Shown here piece by piece: positions 11,373-22,911 of a stretch of DNA of 64,000 nt. The translations under genes and the position numbers were made by a program. Under the pieces are notes generated by a model. The model made no database searches. It was not told where the DNA came from and worked only from the letters and a program-made list of their open reading frames with translations. Origin of the DNA: Cornus controversa (lineage: Eukaryota; Streptophyta; Magnoliopsida; Cornales; Cornaceae). Every line of letters begins with the position of its first letter. Within the stretch, counting starts at the first letter, position 1. The stretch lies in the NCBI GenBank assembly GCA_026545225.1, contig CM048846.1, positions 91,141,270 through 91,205,269 of the forward strand. Reading direction: 5' to 3'.

Positions 11373-11901
11373 CCTTGTCACTAATTAGGGTATTTTTGGA
11401 TGTGATTCGGTATTTTGGCCATAACTTTGGCTACAGGTGTCAGAATCGCCTTTATGACCACAATTCGGAAAGCTTGGTTCGGCGCGCACGTCGTGGGCAC
11501 CTAGCTAAAGCTGGGTGAGTCTGTTTTCGAGGTCAAAATCCACTGTTTTCCCCTCCGAATCCCTAATTTTAGTTATTTCTTTCCTTTTTTGGTAATATTT
11601 ATTTTGTTGATTAGGAAGTGATTCTGGGCTTGATTTGGGCCAGAATTCTGGTAACTTTCTTCTTTTATTTCGTATTTTATTTTGGCAAGAATATTAGGTT
11701 TTTGCTATTTTTGGTAATGTTGACGAAGCTTAGCTATATAACCCGGCTTGTGGGTTGATTCGAAGGTACTTTTTGATTTTGAATAATAATATTGAATACC
11801 AGAGACTTTTCTCTGAGTTTTTGGGCAATTCTCGTGCTTTCTTTCTGTTTATTTTCTGTTGCCCTTAGCCTACAGAATAATCACTATTCTGTCCGGCGTC
11901 A
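11264..11901 (+). repeat. 3' LTR of the CRM-like element
   Basis: This is the second 638-bp LTR, TG...CA, followed by the right GATTC target copy. It contains the gag-pol stop codon (ending 11372) in its U3 part. No strong polypurine tract is obvious just upstream; the best candidate is the purine-richer stretch around 11230-11262. Confidence 0.95.
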
Positions 11902-11906
11902 GATTC
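11902..11906. repeat. Target-site duplication GATTC, right copy
   Basis: This is the partner of 6299-6303. It lies in codons for ...S-E-S of gene A. Confidence 0.92.
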
Positions 11907-13256
11907 TGATCCTGTGTGATTGTTTGAGGCAGTAGATGTAGATATGATCTTCTGCTTTAACAGCTTGTAGTAGTGTCCAAATGACAAGATGAACGAGCTT
12001 ACTAAGAAAATAGAGATGAGCAGAATTAATTTGCTAGCCAAGACAATCACAGTTTGAACTTTTATAAAGAAGTCCAAAATTAGATTCTTCGTTTTATGAA
12101 CAAATTTTCTGCATTTTTTACCTCGGACTCTTAAAGCTAAGGGGCTCTCTCTCCATTGTGCTAGCCTTTCGATCCAGTAATTCTCTATTTTCAACTCAAT
12201 TTTGTAGCTTTTTAAATTTTCTTGCGAATACCTTAATCTTAAGGTGGTGAACGCTCTAAATGTCGGGGCAATTGTACCTACTACCACCCCAAAAGACTGA
12301 ATCACTAGAACCACAAAGGTAGACCATCTATAACTCGATCCAACGTTGACCGGATTATAATCGTTGAACAGATTATAAGCATTGTACAGACTGATAGGGC
12401 TGGTCAGGGGTATCTTGAGATTCGCTTCTGCTAAAGTGACTGCAGCCAAAAAACAGATTGTCCCTGAAGCATAGCAGGTAACGGAACGAGCCATAACAAA
12501 CTGAGGGCTACCAGTTTCTGCCATCATCCAATATTTTTTTACATTCTCTTTCAATTTCTCAATTGTAAACTTTTCAGTTTCCTCTGATTCCTCACTCGAA
12601 ATCATTTCGTGCATATCATCATAATTCAGTTGCAGATGCTTTTTGGTGGTGGAAACCGTCAAAATTGAGAAACTCATTATTACAAGCAAAACAAGCATGA
12701 AAGACAGAGCTGCAATGTGTTCTATCATGAATAAAGAAATTATTACTTCAGTTTTTAATTGGATGCAGACATTCACAAAAATGGTGATCACAAGAATGGC
12801 CAAGGCTGTTATGTTCATGAAAATTTCTCTGTCATTCATGGTTGCTAAAGAAGGCAGAAAATTACCTATCGCTGTAGACATCAAAGAGGTGCTGCTAAGT
12901 TTTGCCAGCTGATCTATAGGGGTTGGCATATTGGTACTTAGATCCACTGGCAGCTTCGTTGCTACAGCTAATAGTGTCAGGGAAGCGGCATTGAGAGTGA
13001 AAAATTTACATGGAAACCACAGTTTTCTGTGGCGAAATCCGTGGAAGACATCAGCAGCCATTGCAAGGGAGCAGACTAGAGATGCTGCTCCAACATAGAG
13101 GCCGATCCATGGCATTGGTGATTCAAATCGATTTTCCTGTTCCTTCTTGATGATCTTCTCCGTGCAGCAGAACATACTGATGTCACTGTACAAGGACTCG
13201 TCCCCTATCCACTTCCTGTTACAGAGGTGTTCGCACATGGACAAAGGTGTACCCAT
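11902..13256 (-). pseudogene. Gene A, N-terminal part (membrane domain)
   Basis: This encodes residues 1-452 of cluster member A from ATG at 13256. A variable N-terminus (48 residues, four Cys) precedes the family core PWIGLYVGAASLVCSLAMAADVF. By eye there are about eight hydrophobic segments, at about 49-70, 82-103, 119-138, 144-166, 178-200, 254-277, about 300-328 and about 385-415. The conserved AETGSPQFVMARSVTC motif lies before the sixth. The linker ends NNHTGSES, where the retrotransposon begins. No frameshift or stop occurs before the insertion. Upstream DNA (13257-13600) matches upstream DNA of copies C, E and H. If expressed, this half would give a membrane-only protein with a few residues read from LTR antisense. 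Confidence 0.9.
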
Positions 13257-14884
13257 GGTATGTCAATGCTGACTTTTTTTTTTTTGTGGGGGAAAGGCAA
13301 GAACTTGGGTTGTAGTTGTTGGTCCTGCGAATGCTACTACTATATGTGTGTGTGTGTTTTCAAATAGTGCGCTTCCAAGTTAAGTATTGTGTATAGAAGT
13401 ACTAGACTTGTTCCATTAATAGATTGTCAAGTACTAACAGAAGAAATTAATTATATTGGTTGAACAATTTCTATCAATCTTCCTGGAAGCCTCGGTGGAT
13501 GTTATAAACTTGAATTTCTGAAGATAATAATAATAATAATAAATTTAATTGTGAATATTCCCTAAGAATTAGTGCAATTAGAGTTTACTTAGAACGTTAA
13601 AAAGTGGTGCTTTGAATTGGTGCAATTATATGAATATTCCATATATAGATGTGGAATTTTTGCTTTTAAATGTTCTTCCCGTTTCTCCTTCCGGTACTAG
13701 TAGTTTCAACACCACTTGTTCTACCATTTTCCTGGAAGCTATGTAGAATGTGATTAATGCTAATTTCTGAACTGAAACAGAGTACTTAAGGAATTGTCCA
13801 AGTGTACACCACTTGTTGACTATTATTAGACTTTATTCTATTAATAAATTGCTAAATGCTATTCACTGATGGATGGGCCATATTGTGATATACCGATTGG
13901 TGCTGCACTTCTCAAGCCAATTGGTCTTCTAAATGCGAAATTTCTTGCCACATTCATAAGTCAATAGAAAGAAAATTAAAATAGAGAATTTTCCCCTTAG
14001 ACAGACATAAAGCAACCTAGACAAGTCATTTAGTGCCGTGCACCAAAAACTCAGAATACCTTTTTGGAACTTTCATCGAAGCTGGACCCAACTCTTCAAT
14101 TAGTCTTGAGTTTTGAATTATATAGAATTTGGCTTCCTCCAAATTTGACAAATTTTTATCAAGTGCCGATCAGTTAAATCTTCGAGTTTTGTATATTAAA
14201 AACTTGGCTCTCAAATCAAAATCATGTAATAATAGGCAGACTAAAACAAAACTATACTGCCTCAAGCCCATCGAAATATCTATTGTACATGATATCAATA
14301 CTCAATGTATATCAACTAATTTCCAGTACATTATAAACACAATATCGAAACCCAATGTATTTAATTATATGGCAGTATGTAAATTTTCATTTTATATCTT
14401 TACCTTTTGCTACTACATTCTTTGTTTAATTTGTCATTTTTCTCCATATATCTAATCATGCATCTTTTAAGTCTTTTATTTCTTGATTTATTATTTTTAG
14501 TAGACATATTCAATAATATGAATAAAAATAATCATAAACAAAATATACAAATATTAATAAGAGTACAAAAATAAAATAAATTAAAAAACAATAGAATATT
14601 CAATATTATATGGCTATCACTGAAATGGTCCAAGTGCAGTCATGTCTAGATGTTGCTGAAGGCTCTACCCTGCCTCTAAAGTCTCCATGTTGTGATGAAT
14701 GAACGATTTCTGCTATGATTGTCACATTCACGAGTCAAGCGCACAGAGGAAGACCAAAATAAAAAACTAGAGATTTTCCGTAGTGCTTTTATGGACATCA
14801 GTTGGAAGAAAAACCTTTTGTTTAGACATGAAGCAACTTAGAAGAGCCAATTTAGAGCCGTGGACCAAAAAGTTGCACGGCTCT

Positions 14885-14948
14885 AAATACCATTAGACTC
14901 TTCTAATAGTAAAATACCATTAGAAGAGTCTAATGGTATTTTACTATT
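14885..14948. repeat. Two overlapping perfect inverted repeats
   Basis: The arm at 14885-14907 pairs perfectly with 14919-14941 (23 bp, 11-nt loop). The arm at 14905-14924 pairs perfectly with 14929-14948 (20 bp, 4-nt loop). The shared middle segment can therefore fold either way. The block probably arose by palindromic duplication of a short stretch. No function is evident. Confidence 0.85.
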
Positions 14949-15361
14949 TGATATATTTTTATATTAATTCTAATTATATAAAAGTGTAGTGAGGGACAGT
15001 TGTAATCATTCTAAACATTGTAATTCGTTTGTTTTTTTACCATATATACTCGGCAACTCTGCGGATGTAGCCAAAAAATCTTAATTAGTAGATAGTTTTC
15101 TCGAAATCAGTTGAACGTGATCGATGTTATTTTCACAACTGAAATAAAGAATTTTGTCCAAGTGTGCAAGTTTCCGTAAAACTTTCATATTAGACTATTA
15201 TCTACTTACTTTATTAGACTTTGTTCCACTGATAAATTGCTAATTACAATTCAATACAAATTCTAAATATGGGGAATGTATTTTTCTTATAAACTGTGGG
15301 GGATGTTACTTCTATCACATTCCCAATTCAAGTAGAGGAAGACGGAAAAAAAAAAATCAAG

Positions 15362-16081
15362 TGAAAAGTGTTAAATACGTAAATATTTTTGTATAAGTCA
15401 CTTTTTGAGCCAATACTATTTAAAACTTGACATATTTATAATTAGGCCACCAAAAATGATGAAAAATTTAACTAACTCAACAAAAATCAAGCTAATATTT
15501 GTCCACATTAAACTCCTTGATGAATTACAAATTTTTTGAGTGGTCGAAGTATCGAGGCTGTCTAGAATTTGAAAGTGCATGTGGACGGTTCATATGGACA
15601 TTTGTTAGAAGTGAAATCCTTTGATTATAGACAAAAGAGAAGACAAGTCGTATTTATGTAATACTTTAACGGCATGATATTATAATTTGGGCACAAAACA
15701 TTAAATAATGTAATTTACTAAAACTTTTAGTGCACAATATAATAGTTTTACTGCATGATGTTATAATTTTACTGCATAAAATATTATTGCAAGGGATAAT
15801 TTGGTCATGTGTATTGAGGAATAGTAAAAAGTGTCAAATACATAAATACTTTTGTATAAGTTACTTTTTGAGCCAATACTATTTAAAACTAGACATATTT
15901 GTAATTAGGCCACCAAAATGGTGAAAATTTTAATTAACCAAAAAAAAAATCAAGCGGATATTTGTCCACATTAAACTCCTTGATGAATTACAAATTTTCT
16001 GAGTGGTCAAGTATCGAGGCTGTCCGGAATTTGGAAGTGCATGTGGACGGTTCATATGGACATTTGTTAGAAGTGAAATCC
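15362..16081. repeat. Direct duplication of about 256 bp
   Basis: 15362-15619 and 15826-16081 are about 90% similar in direct order. They begin 'aaaagtgt.aaatac' and end 'gttagaagtgaaatcc', and are separated by about 206 bp of A/T-rich sequence. No coding content is seen. Confidence 0.85.
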
Positions 16082-17299
16082 TTTTGGTATAGACAAACAG
16101 AACACAAGCCCTAAAGCTGAATACTAGTCTTCTGAAACAGTGAAGGATTTGCCGTGTTTCATTTTCTGAAACAGTGAATGTGATTGGTGTTGCATTTCTC
16201 AAGTCAATTGGTCTTCTAATTGCCAAGTCTTTGAGAAGAAATATCAAAGTGTAAAGGTGATGTCACTCTAAAGTTGCCAAGTCTTTGAGAAGAAATATCA
16301 AAGTGTAAAGGTAATCACATTAATTGTTTAGACACAAATTAAGCAACTCAGTCAAGTCATTTAGTGCCGTGCGCCAAAACTGATAACGACTACTAGTTCA
16401 TTGAATGGGACCGCTACCTATAAGGTCACAATGTATCTTTTAATGTTTCTCGGATCAAGTTTGTTTGGAAGGAGTTCCAACAACTAGAGATGCAATCCAG
16501 GTGGCTTGAAGGGTTATTCCTAGCCCAACCCGAGCTATGAGGAAGGCTGCCAAGGTTTGGTTAACTTTCTCGAATTAGAAAGAGCCAGCTCAAGTCCCAT
16601 GATGATCTTAGTCTGGTTGGTCAAACTCGTATCTAATCCAATCAAGTTCTATCTATTTTTCTAACCGTTTACATGCGAGTATATATAGATAAATCTAAGT
16701 TCAAATTTTTACTTTTTGGTTCAGCTCAGCTTAAAGTAATCCGGTTAAAAATTGAGTTTTAGTTTTACATTATATTGCTTCAAAGCATACAAAATTCGAG
16801 AAATTTAAAGTAAATTTCTTAAAAATTGTGAACAAATTCGTAGGAAATTAATATACAATAAATTAAAAATTAATCAAAAAGAAGTTGGAAAGCAACGGTG
16901 ATCATAATTTAAAATATAATAATATATTTAAAATTAAAAATATATAAAAAAAAATTAGAATTTGAGTTTGAATTGTCTAATCCTAACTAAGATTATCGAT
17001 TAAGTTATAGTAGGAAGAATTACATGCCAATAAAAAAATAAGGGCATACCCTTCATACCCTTGTGAAATTACCATGTATTGAATAGACTCGCTTCCAATA
17101 AGAGGAGCAATAGAACACCGAGCATGGTAAAAAGAATTAAGCAGCATATGGATCACAATAAAATCTTCATGCATGTTATCATCACTTCGAGGTCTTCAAC
17201 ACTAATACCAACGACATCAATGTCTTCGAGTTACAATTAATAGAATAGAATAGAATAGAAAGTTGTTGATTAGCGGATGACAATTTGAACTGAAAAAAT

Positions 17300-17410
17300 T
17301 AGAGGGTATACAACTAGAGACCGTTATACAGTAACGGGCCTAGAAACCAGAGGGTCTAAAACTAGGATCTCATACCAATTCTAAGGGCCCAAACCCATAA
17401 AAACAAAAGA
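17300..17410 (-). repeat. Shared repeat fragment, perhaps a LINE 3' end
   Basis: The 'aaccagagggt' and 'ataccaattctaagggccca' motifs recur at 34378-34530 and 46905-47050. On the minus strand the longer copies run into a tail like 'ttctctttttcatcaat', which resembles the 3' ends of plant L1 elements. Only the tail is present, so the family is uncertain. Confidence 0.4.
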
Positions 17411-18138
17411 CCCGTTATACAGTAACAGGCGATTCGAATGGCAACCGAATCGAGATCCATGACATGAACAGAGTCAACTACAGATTTATGAAATCTCCAG
17501 CCGTTCGCAAAAATGAAATTTGTTCCTGTTGATGCAGTTGAAGATATCAAGGGCTGATAGACTCTTCTTCAATCCTCTGCAGATCAAAGAGGTTGGCGAA
17601 TTGTTTCTGCAACAATGAGGACGATTGGGCAAGAAAATGATGGATGTAACAATCTGGATCGTCCTAAATGTGAAGCTGAGACGTCTGATCATCAGAGAAA
17701 CTGCAGATGAATGAGCTGGGAGGTCCCACGCAGCTGCAATGGACCTGGTAGTCACCGAATCTTTCCTGGAGATGAAAGGAGGCAATTACAAACAGTCTCA
17801 GAGTGTATAAACAAAATGAATAGGTAAGCCGTAGTGGCTGATAATTTATATACTTGTATTTAAGGGAACTAATATTCATATCAACAACTATCTAATCAAC
17901 TGTGGACTACTCATTTGCTATGAGAAATTTGTCAAAACAAATGCTTGGCTCAAGGCTTCTGGTAATTGAATATTGATGCATTATACTTATTATGTATCCT
18001 TCCCTAAACCCAAGGACCGAGATGAAATGGAGATAAAATTAGGTTTTGGTTGCTCAGGATGACAAATATTTGAGTCACATGCAAGAACAGTCGCTATATT
18101 CGACTGCAGCGCATTCAAATTATACTAAACGCAAAACC

Positions 18139-18172
<34 letters not shown>

Positions 18173-18316
18173 TATAAGACAACATACCTGTGCTAATTAT
18201 AGTCCTTACTCATTTGAAAGCTGGGGATTCATGCAACATTACCAGTTTTAACTCCTACAAAAGTACATGCCATACAATTATATCACTATATGCCAGTATC
18301 TTCTCAAGCACACCTC

Positions 18317-19340
18317 TTACTGACCAGCTATCTGTGGCCCTCCAGAACCAGTAGAATCACTTAATGAACAAGTTAAAGCCAATGAATTCTCCTGCTTGAT
18401 TAATGTACGCCACTCATCAATATATGCCACTTTATTAGGATTCAGACTGCGAAGCTAAAGCTGTTGAAGGATTTTCATAATCTCTTCAGTTTCACCTAGA
18501 AGTTGAGCAGCATGTCGGACACTCTTCTCCCTCTTTTCTATGGCACTGCAAAAACATTTCATAATTATGACACGCGATAAGTTGGTGAGACAAGCACCCA
18601 ATATATCCGCGGCCATAGCAGATAATTGCTTGCCCTTTTCATGCTCTAGCAGCAGGGATTGACTTATTCTGTACATTGAATTTGCAACAATAACTTTGAT
18701 GGGCCAGTTCAAAGGGCTCTCCTTTAGATTTCCATTCATGTTTACCTTGAATTCCATGACAATACTTTTAGCAACGCCAAGAAGTCTCTCAAGAGTCTCC
18801 TTTGAGGTTTTTCCTTCAAGAGCGATTTTTGGAAGATCTTAATCTGGCCATTTGCTGAAAAGATCAACTTCTAACCACACTACCTCTGCTGCATTTCTGA
18901 TGTTAACCAAGTCAGCTTTGGAATCAAGGATTTTCTCTACAAGGCTGACATACAATAGGCCTTCCCTCATGCTTTTGTGCGACAGCTCCTTTGTATGATT
19001 TTCAATGTTGGGAAGTGCCATGGCGATGCTTGTTAGCGTGTAACAAAAGGCAGAGTCCAACAGTTAGGAGGTTCTTCAGAATTTAGAGATGAAATTTGGT
19101 TGTTGTTAAACTTTGCCACCCCCTTGAAACTCGTAGATTTTCCTAAAAGCTCTTCCAAGATATTTAGGCTGCTGCTTTTTACCTATCTGAATCAAATGAT
19201 ATGCAGCATCCCTGTTGTTCTTCATGATCTATAGGGGCAATTCCTCCTCACTGTCAAGACTCAAGATACAGAACAAAACCGCAAAGATCCAACTGTGAAC
19301 CAGGTTTTGATTCTGATCCTGTGTGATTGTTTGAGGCATT
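18317..19340 (-). pseudogene. Pseudogene B (soluble domain only)
   Basis: This is a copy of the soluble half of the cluster gene, closest to gene C. It starts abruptly in the linker (...NNHTGSES region) and ends at the family stop. Damage relative to gene C: a stop in the LLQQ.L stretch near 18456; a 27-bp in-frame deletion near 18628 that removes NQTDGRMFE; a stop near 18841 in the KW.DEDLRK region; and small frameshifts near 19040, 19155 and 19258. It has no membrane domain; instead an LTR fragment abuts it at 19339-19413. Several of its defects are shared with pseudogene F at 47794-48810, so both come from one already dead copy. Confidence 0.9.
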
Positions 19341-19413
19341 GCAATTCAATTTTAGAAAACATAGTGGATAGAACCACAAAAATAATTTTTATTTATTTTA
19401 AAATTTTCCAACA
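19339..19413 (-). mobile_element. LTR fragment joined to pseudogene B
   Basis: On the minus strand this reads TGTTGGAAAATTTT... and matches the start of the LTR-like sequence at 57635. The same fragment adjoins pseudogene F at 48809-48883. It is a short, old remnant. Confidence 0.55.
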
Positions 19414-20150
19414 CCTAGCTCTCAAGCAATTCAAAATCTTTCATTCACCTTTTTGTGTAATATCTTTCAAATAAAGAGCCACGATCTAGGTGTACGTTTC
19501 AAGTGGGTAATTATATCTGGCCAATTGAAGGACTCGTATCTTAACCTGTGAACTACGCATTTGATATGAGAAGTTTGTCAAAAACAGGAGTATTGGGCTC
19601 CATATGGTAAGTCATTTGTTGTGCTGGGAACAATTGAAGGACTCGTAGCTTACGGAAGTTGAATACTGATAATCATATTTATCCTTGTTGGTTAAGATTA
19701 TCTGGAAAAATTACTTGCTCAGAATGACTAATTTTATGAACGGCATGCAAGAGCAGTGGCTATGTTTGACTGCAGCAAATTCAAATGACATCTAAGCAAC
19801 AAAATCCTTCATATGAATTATATATAAATCATAGCTTTACATCAATATCCTTCCCTAAACCCAAGGACCGAGATGAAATGGAGATAAAATTAGGTTTTGG
19901 TTGCTCAGGATGACAAATATTTGAGTCACATGCAAGAACAGTCGCTATATTCGACTGCAGCACATTCAAATTATACTAAATGCAAAACCATATATATATA
20001 TATATATATAAGACAACATACCTGTGCTAATTATAGTCCTTACTCATTTGAAAGCTGGGGATTCATGCAACATTACCAGTTTTAACTCGTACAAAAGTAC
20101 ATGCCATACAATTATATCACTATATGCCAGTATCTTCTCAAGCACACCTC

Positions 20151-22430
20151 CTACTGACCAGCTATCTGTGGCCCTCCAGAACCAGTAGAATCACAGAATG
20201 AACAAGTTAAAGCCAAGGAATTCTCCTGCTTGATTAATGTACGCCACTCATCAATATATACCACTTTATTAGGATTCAGACTGGGAAGCTCACGCTGTTG
20301 AAGAATTTTCATAATCTCTTCAGTTTCACCAAGAAGTTGAGCAGCATGTCGGACACTCTCCTCCCTCTTTTCTATGGCACTGCAAAAACATTTCATAATT
20401 ATGACACGCGATAAGTTGGTGAGACAAGCACCCAATATATCCGCGGCCATAGCAGATAATTGCTCGAACATTCTCCCGTCAGTTTGGTTCTTGCCCTTTT
20501 CATGCTCAAGCAGCAGGGATTGACTTATTCTGTACATTGAATTTGCAACAATAACTTTGATGGGCCAGTTCAAAGGGCTCTCCTTTAGATTTCCATTCAT
20601 GTTTACCTTGAATTCCATGACAATACTTTTAGCTATGCCAAGAAGTCTCTCAAGAGTCTCCTTTGTGGTTTTTCCTTCAAGAGCGATTTTTCGAAGATCT
20701 TCATCTTGCCACTTGCTGAAAAGATCAACTTCTAACCACACTATCTCTGCTGCATTTCTGATTTTTTCCAAGTCAGCTTTGGAATCAATGTTTTTTTCTA
20801 CGAGGCTAACATACAAGAGGCCTTCCCTCATGCTTCTGTGCAACCGCTCCTTGGTATGATTTTCAATGTTGGGAAGTGCCATGGCGATGCTTGTTAGCGT
20901 AACCAAAGGCAGAGTCCAACAGTTAGGAGGTTCTTTAGAATTTAGAGATGAAATTTGGTTGTTGTCAAACTTCGCGACCCCCTTGAAACTGGTAGATTTT
21001 CCTAAAAGCTCTTGAAGATATTTAGGCTGTTGCTTTTTACCTATCTGAATCAAATGATATGTATCATCCCTGTTGTTCTTCATGATCTGTAGGGGCAATT
21101 CCTCCTCACCGTCAAGATACAGAACAAAACGATTTAGATCCAACTGTGAACCAAGTTGTGATTCTGATCCTGTGTGATTGTTTGAGGCATTAAATTTAGA
21201 TAGGAGCTTCCGCTTTAAGACCTTGAAGTAGTCGAAACATGACAACAACGGGCTTAGTAGAAAACTGGAAATGAGCATAACTGATTTGTTAGCTGTGACA
21301 ATCACAATCTGAACTCTAATACAAAAGTTCAGAATTAGATTCTTTGTGTTGTGAACAAGTTTTCTGCATACTAGGCCCCGGATTTGTAAAGCCAAGGGGC
21401 TCTCTCTCCACCCTACCAGGTTTTCGATCCAGTAATTCTCTATTTTCCACTCAGTTTTGTAGCTCTTGCCTCTTTTTACTGAGCACTTGTATTTTATGGC
21501 AATGAACCATCTAAATACTGGGGCAATTGTACCTACTCCCACCCCGATTGTTTGTATCACAAGAACAAACAAGATTGACCACTTATAATCCGATTTGAGA
21601 TTAAAGGGACTATATATGTACAACAAATACATCCTTATCTCCGCTTCTACTAAAATGACAGTGGTCAAAGAACATATTGCTCCTAAAGCAGAGCAGGTCA
21701 CAGATCGCGCCATCACAAATTGTGGACTACCTGTTTCTGCCATTATCCAATATTTTTTCACATAATCTTCCAGTTTTTGGACATTGACCATTCCAATTTC
21801 CTGTGATTCTTCAGTTGAAATGATTTTATGTAAGTCATCATATTTGAGTTGCAAATGTTTTTTAGTGGTTGGGACAGTCAAAGCTGAGCAACTCAATATT
21901 AGAAGCGTAACAAGCATGAAAAACATAACAATTATATGTTCTATTTTAAGAATACCATCTAATATGCCAGTGCCTAATTGGATGCAGATATTGACAGAAA
22001 TAGTGATGACGAGAATAGCCAAGGCTATCATGTTCATTAGAATATCTTTGTCATCCATAGCTCCTAAAGATGGCATAAAATTACCTATTGCTGTAGACAT
22101 CAAGATGGTGCTGGTAAGTTTCGCCAGCTCATCTATAGCGGTTGGCATGCTGGGACTTAGATCCACTGCCAGCTTTGTTGCTACAGCTAATAATGTGAGG
22201 GAAGCGGCATTGAGAGTGAAAAATTTGCATGGAAACCACAGTTTTCTGTGGTGAAACCCGAGGAAGACGTCAGCAGCCATTGCAAGGGAGCAAACTAGAG
22301 ATGCTGCTGCAACATACATACCAATCCATGGCATTGGTGCTTTGTATTGTTCTTCCTTCTGACAGGATCGGTTTATCATTTCTTCACGATAGTACTCGTG
22401 ATTGATGGCCAAATGATCGCAGAGAGACAT
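20151..22430 (-). CDS. Gene C: two-domain membrane protein, function unknown
   Basis: Intact single-exon gene, 759 residues. A 33-residue variable N-terminus precedes about eight hydrophobic segments (about 34-55, 67-88, 104-123, 129-151, 163-185, 239-262, 284-308, 366-398). The motif AETGSPQFVMARSVTC (about 231-246) lies before the sixth. A polar linker with NNHTGSES (417-424) leads to a soluble, mainly helical domain (about 429-759) opening with LDLNRFVLYLDGEEELPLQ. Conserved blocks follow: EPPNCW (500-505), TLTSIAMALPNIE, AAEIVWLEVDLFSKW (560-574), and LLGETEEIMKILQ near the C-terminus. There is no signal peptide and no catalytic signature I recognise. I recall similar sequences annotated only as uncharacterised plant proteins. 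A MULE lies 96 bp upstream of the ATG and separates the gene from its ancestral upstream DNA. The ATG was chosen because no upstream in-frame Met exists and its position relative to PWIG fits the other copies. Confidence 0.9.
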   Translation of the reverse strand: MSLCDHLAINHEYYREEMINRSCQKEEQYKAPMPWIGMYVAAASLVCSLAMAADVFLGFHHRKLWFPCKFFTLNAASLTLLAVATKLAVDLSPSMPTAIDELAKLTSTILMSTAIGNFMPSLGAMDDKDILMNMIALAILVITISVNICIQLGTGILDGILKIEHIIVMFFMLVTLLILSCSALTVPTTKKHLQLKYDDLHKIISTEESQEIGMVNVQKLEDYVKKYWIMAETGSPQFVMARSVTCSALGAICSLTTVILVEAEIRMYLLYIYSPFNLKSDYKWSILFVLVIQTIGVGVGTIAPVFRWFIAIKYKCSVKRGKSYKTEWKIENYWIENLVGWRESPLALQIRGLVCRKLVHNTKNLILNFCIRVQIVIVTANKSVMLISSFLLSPLLSCFDYFKVLKRKLLSKFNASNNHTGSESQLGSQLDLNRFVLYLDGEEELPLQIMKNNRDDTYHLIQIGKKQQPKYLQELLGKSTSFKGVAKFDNNQISSLNSKEPPNCWTLPLVTLTSIAMALPNIENHTKERLHRSMREGLLYVSLVEKNIDSKADLEKIRNAAEIVWLEVDLFSKWQDEDLRKIALEGKTTKETLERLLGIAKSIVMEFKVNMNGNLKESPLNWPIKVIVANSMYRISQSLLLEHEKGKNQTDGRMFEQLSAMAADILGACLTNLSRVIIMKCFCSAIEKREESVRHAAQLLGETEEIMKILQQRELPSLNPNKVVYIDEWRTLIKQENSLALTCSFCDSTGSGGPQIAGQ

Positions 22431-22517
22431 TGTATTTTTTCTGCTTTAATTATAACCCTTCTTTTTTTTTGGGAGAAGTCACTTGGGTAGTAGTTGTTGG
22501 TCCTGTGAATGCTACCA

Positions 22518-22526
22518 TAAATGTAT
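22518..22526. repeat. MULE target-site duplication, left
   Basis: TAAATGTAT (9 bp) lies directly outside the left terminus and is repeated at 33249-33257. Nine base pairs is the Mutator superfamily length. Confidence 0.9.
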
Positions 22527-22748
22527 GGATTAGAATCCGCTCCTGTGAGGATTCAGTCCTGTTCCAGCCGGTGTGACATATGTGGTTGTGGGTAAGCCAC
22601 ATCACTTACTAAACTTTACTAAGCCACCTGACCAAAATGGATAAAAAAATTAACTGAGGCTAGCAGTATAAACCATTTACGCCTTTATACGAATACATAT
22701 ACAAAAAGCATTTTTCCCGCCCAATTTTTTTATCATCTTCTTCAGCCA
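22527..22748 (+). repeat. MULE left terminal inverted repeat
   Basis: About 222 bp, ending inward at 'cttcagcca'. It matches the reverse complement of 32974-33248 in a series of blocks with small gaps; the best stretches are 22652-22712 and 22717-22748. Confidence 0.9.
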
Positions 22749-22870
22749 TATATATATATATATGTACACACACACACTTTAGTTAGCATCTTTATTGGCT
22801 AAAAATAGATCGTTTTCAACAAAAACGCTCAACGCAAGGATACGCGCTCAAGGCTCTCTACTCACTCTGG

Positions 22871-22911
<41 letters not shown>

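Larger units (their letters stand above)
6304..11901 (+). mobile_element. CRM-like Ty3/gypsy LTR retrotransposon, looks whole
   Basis: The element is 5,598 bp, with two 638-bp LTRs bounded by TG/CA, a 5-bp target duplication GATTC, a tRNA-Met-type primer site just after the 5' LTR, and one long gag-pol frame. By eye the two LTRs are identical, so insertion is very recent, probably well under a million years at usual plant rates (inference). It sits antisense in cluster gene A. Placement near the CRM clade of chromoviruses rests on three things: the pol frame running into the 3' LTR, the absence of a classical chromodomain, and the integrase C-terminal GPY/F-type module; pol sequence style also fits. 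Another chromovirus clade remains possible. It appears whole, with no evident breaks. Confidence 0.95.
13257..18316. other. Intergenic mosaic of duplicated cluster flank
   Basis: No gene is recognised. 13257-13620 is the common upstream flank shared with copies C, E and H (the 'ttgttccattaatagattgtcaag' motif recurs). About 14090-14455 is repeated at 41205-41530. About 16170-17880 is repeated near 45610-47450. About 17820-18500 recurs near 47380-47950 and partly at 35885-36588. Short open frames at 17486-17879, also present in the 47-kb copy, have no recognisable product. A hairpin and a direct repeat are listed separately. Confidence 0.6.
17999..20940. repeat. Tandem duplication joining B and C
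   Basis: About 17999-19060 (flank plus most of pseudogene B) is nearly identical to about 19851-20940 (3' flank and C-terminal half of gene C), an offset of about 1.85 kb. The repeat includes the TA tract near 18150/19990 and the 'cttccctaaacccaaggacc' start. Confidence 0.85.

Noticed and set aside
17486-17879. Overlapping minus-strand frames, repeated at 47164-47450
   Set aside because: They are preserved through a segmental duplication but differ by stops and shifts between copies, and show no recognisable product.
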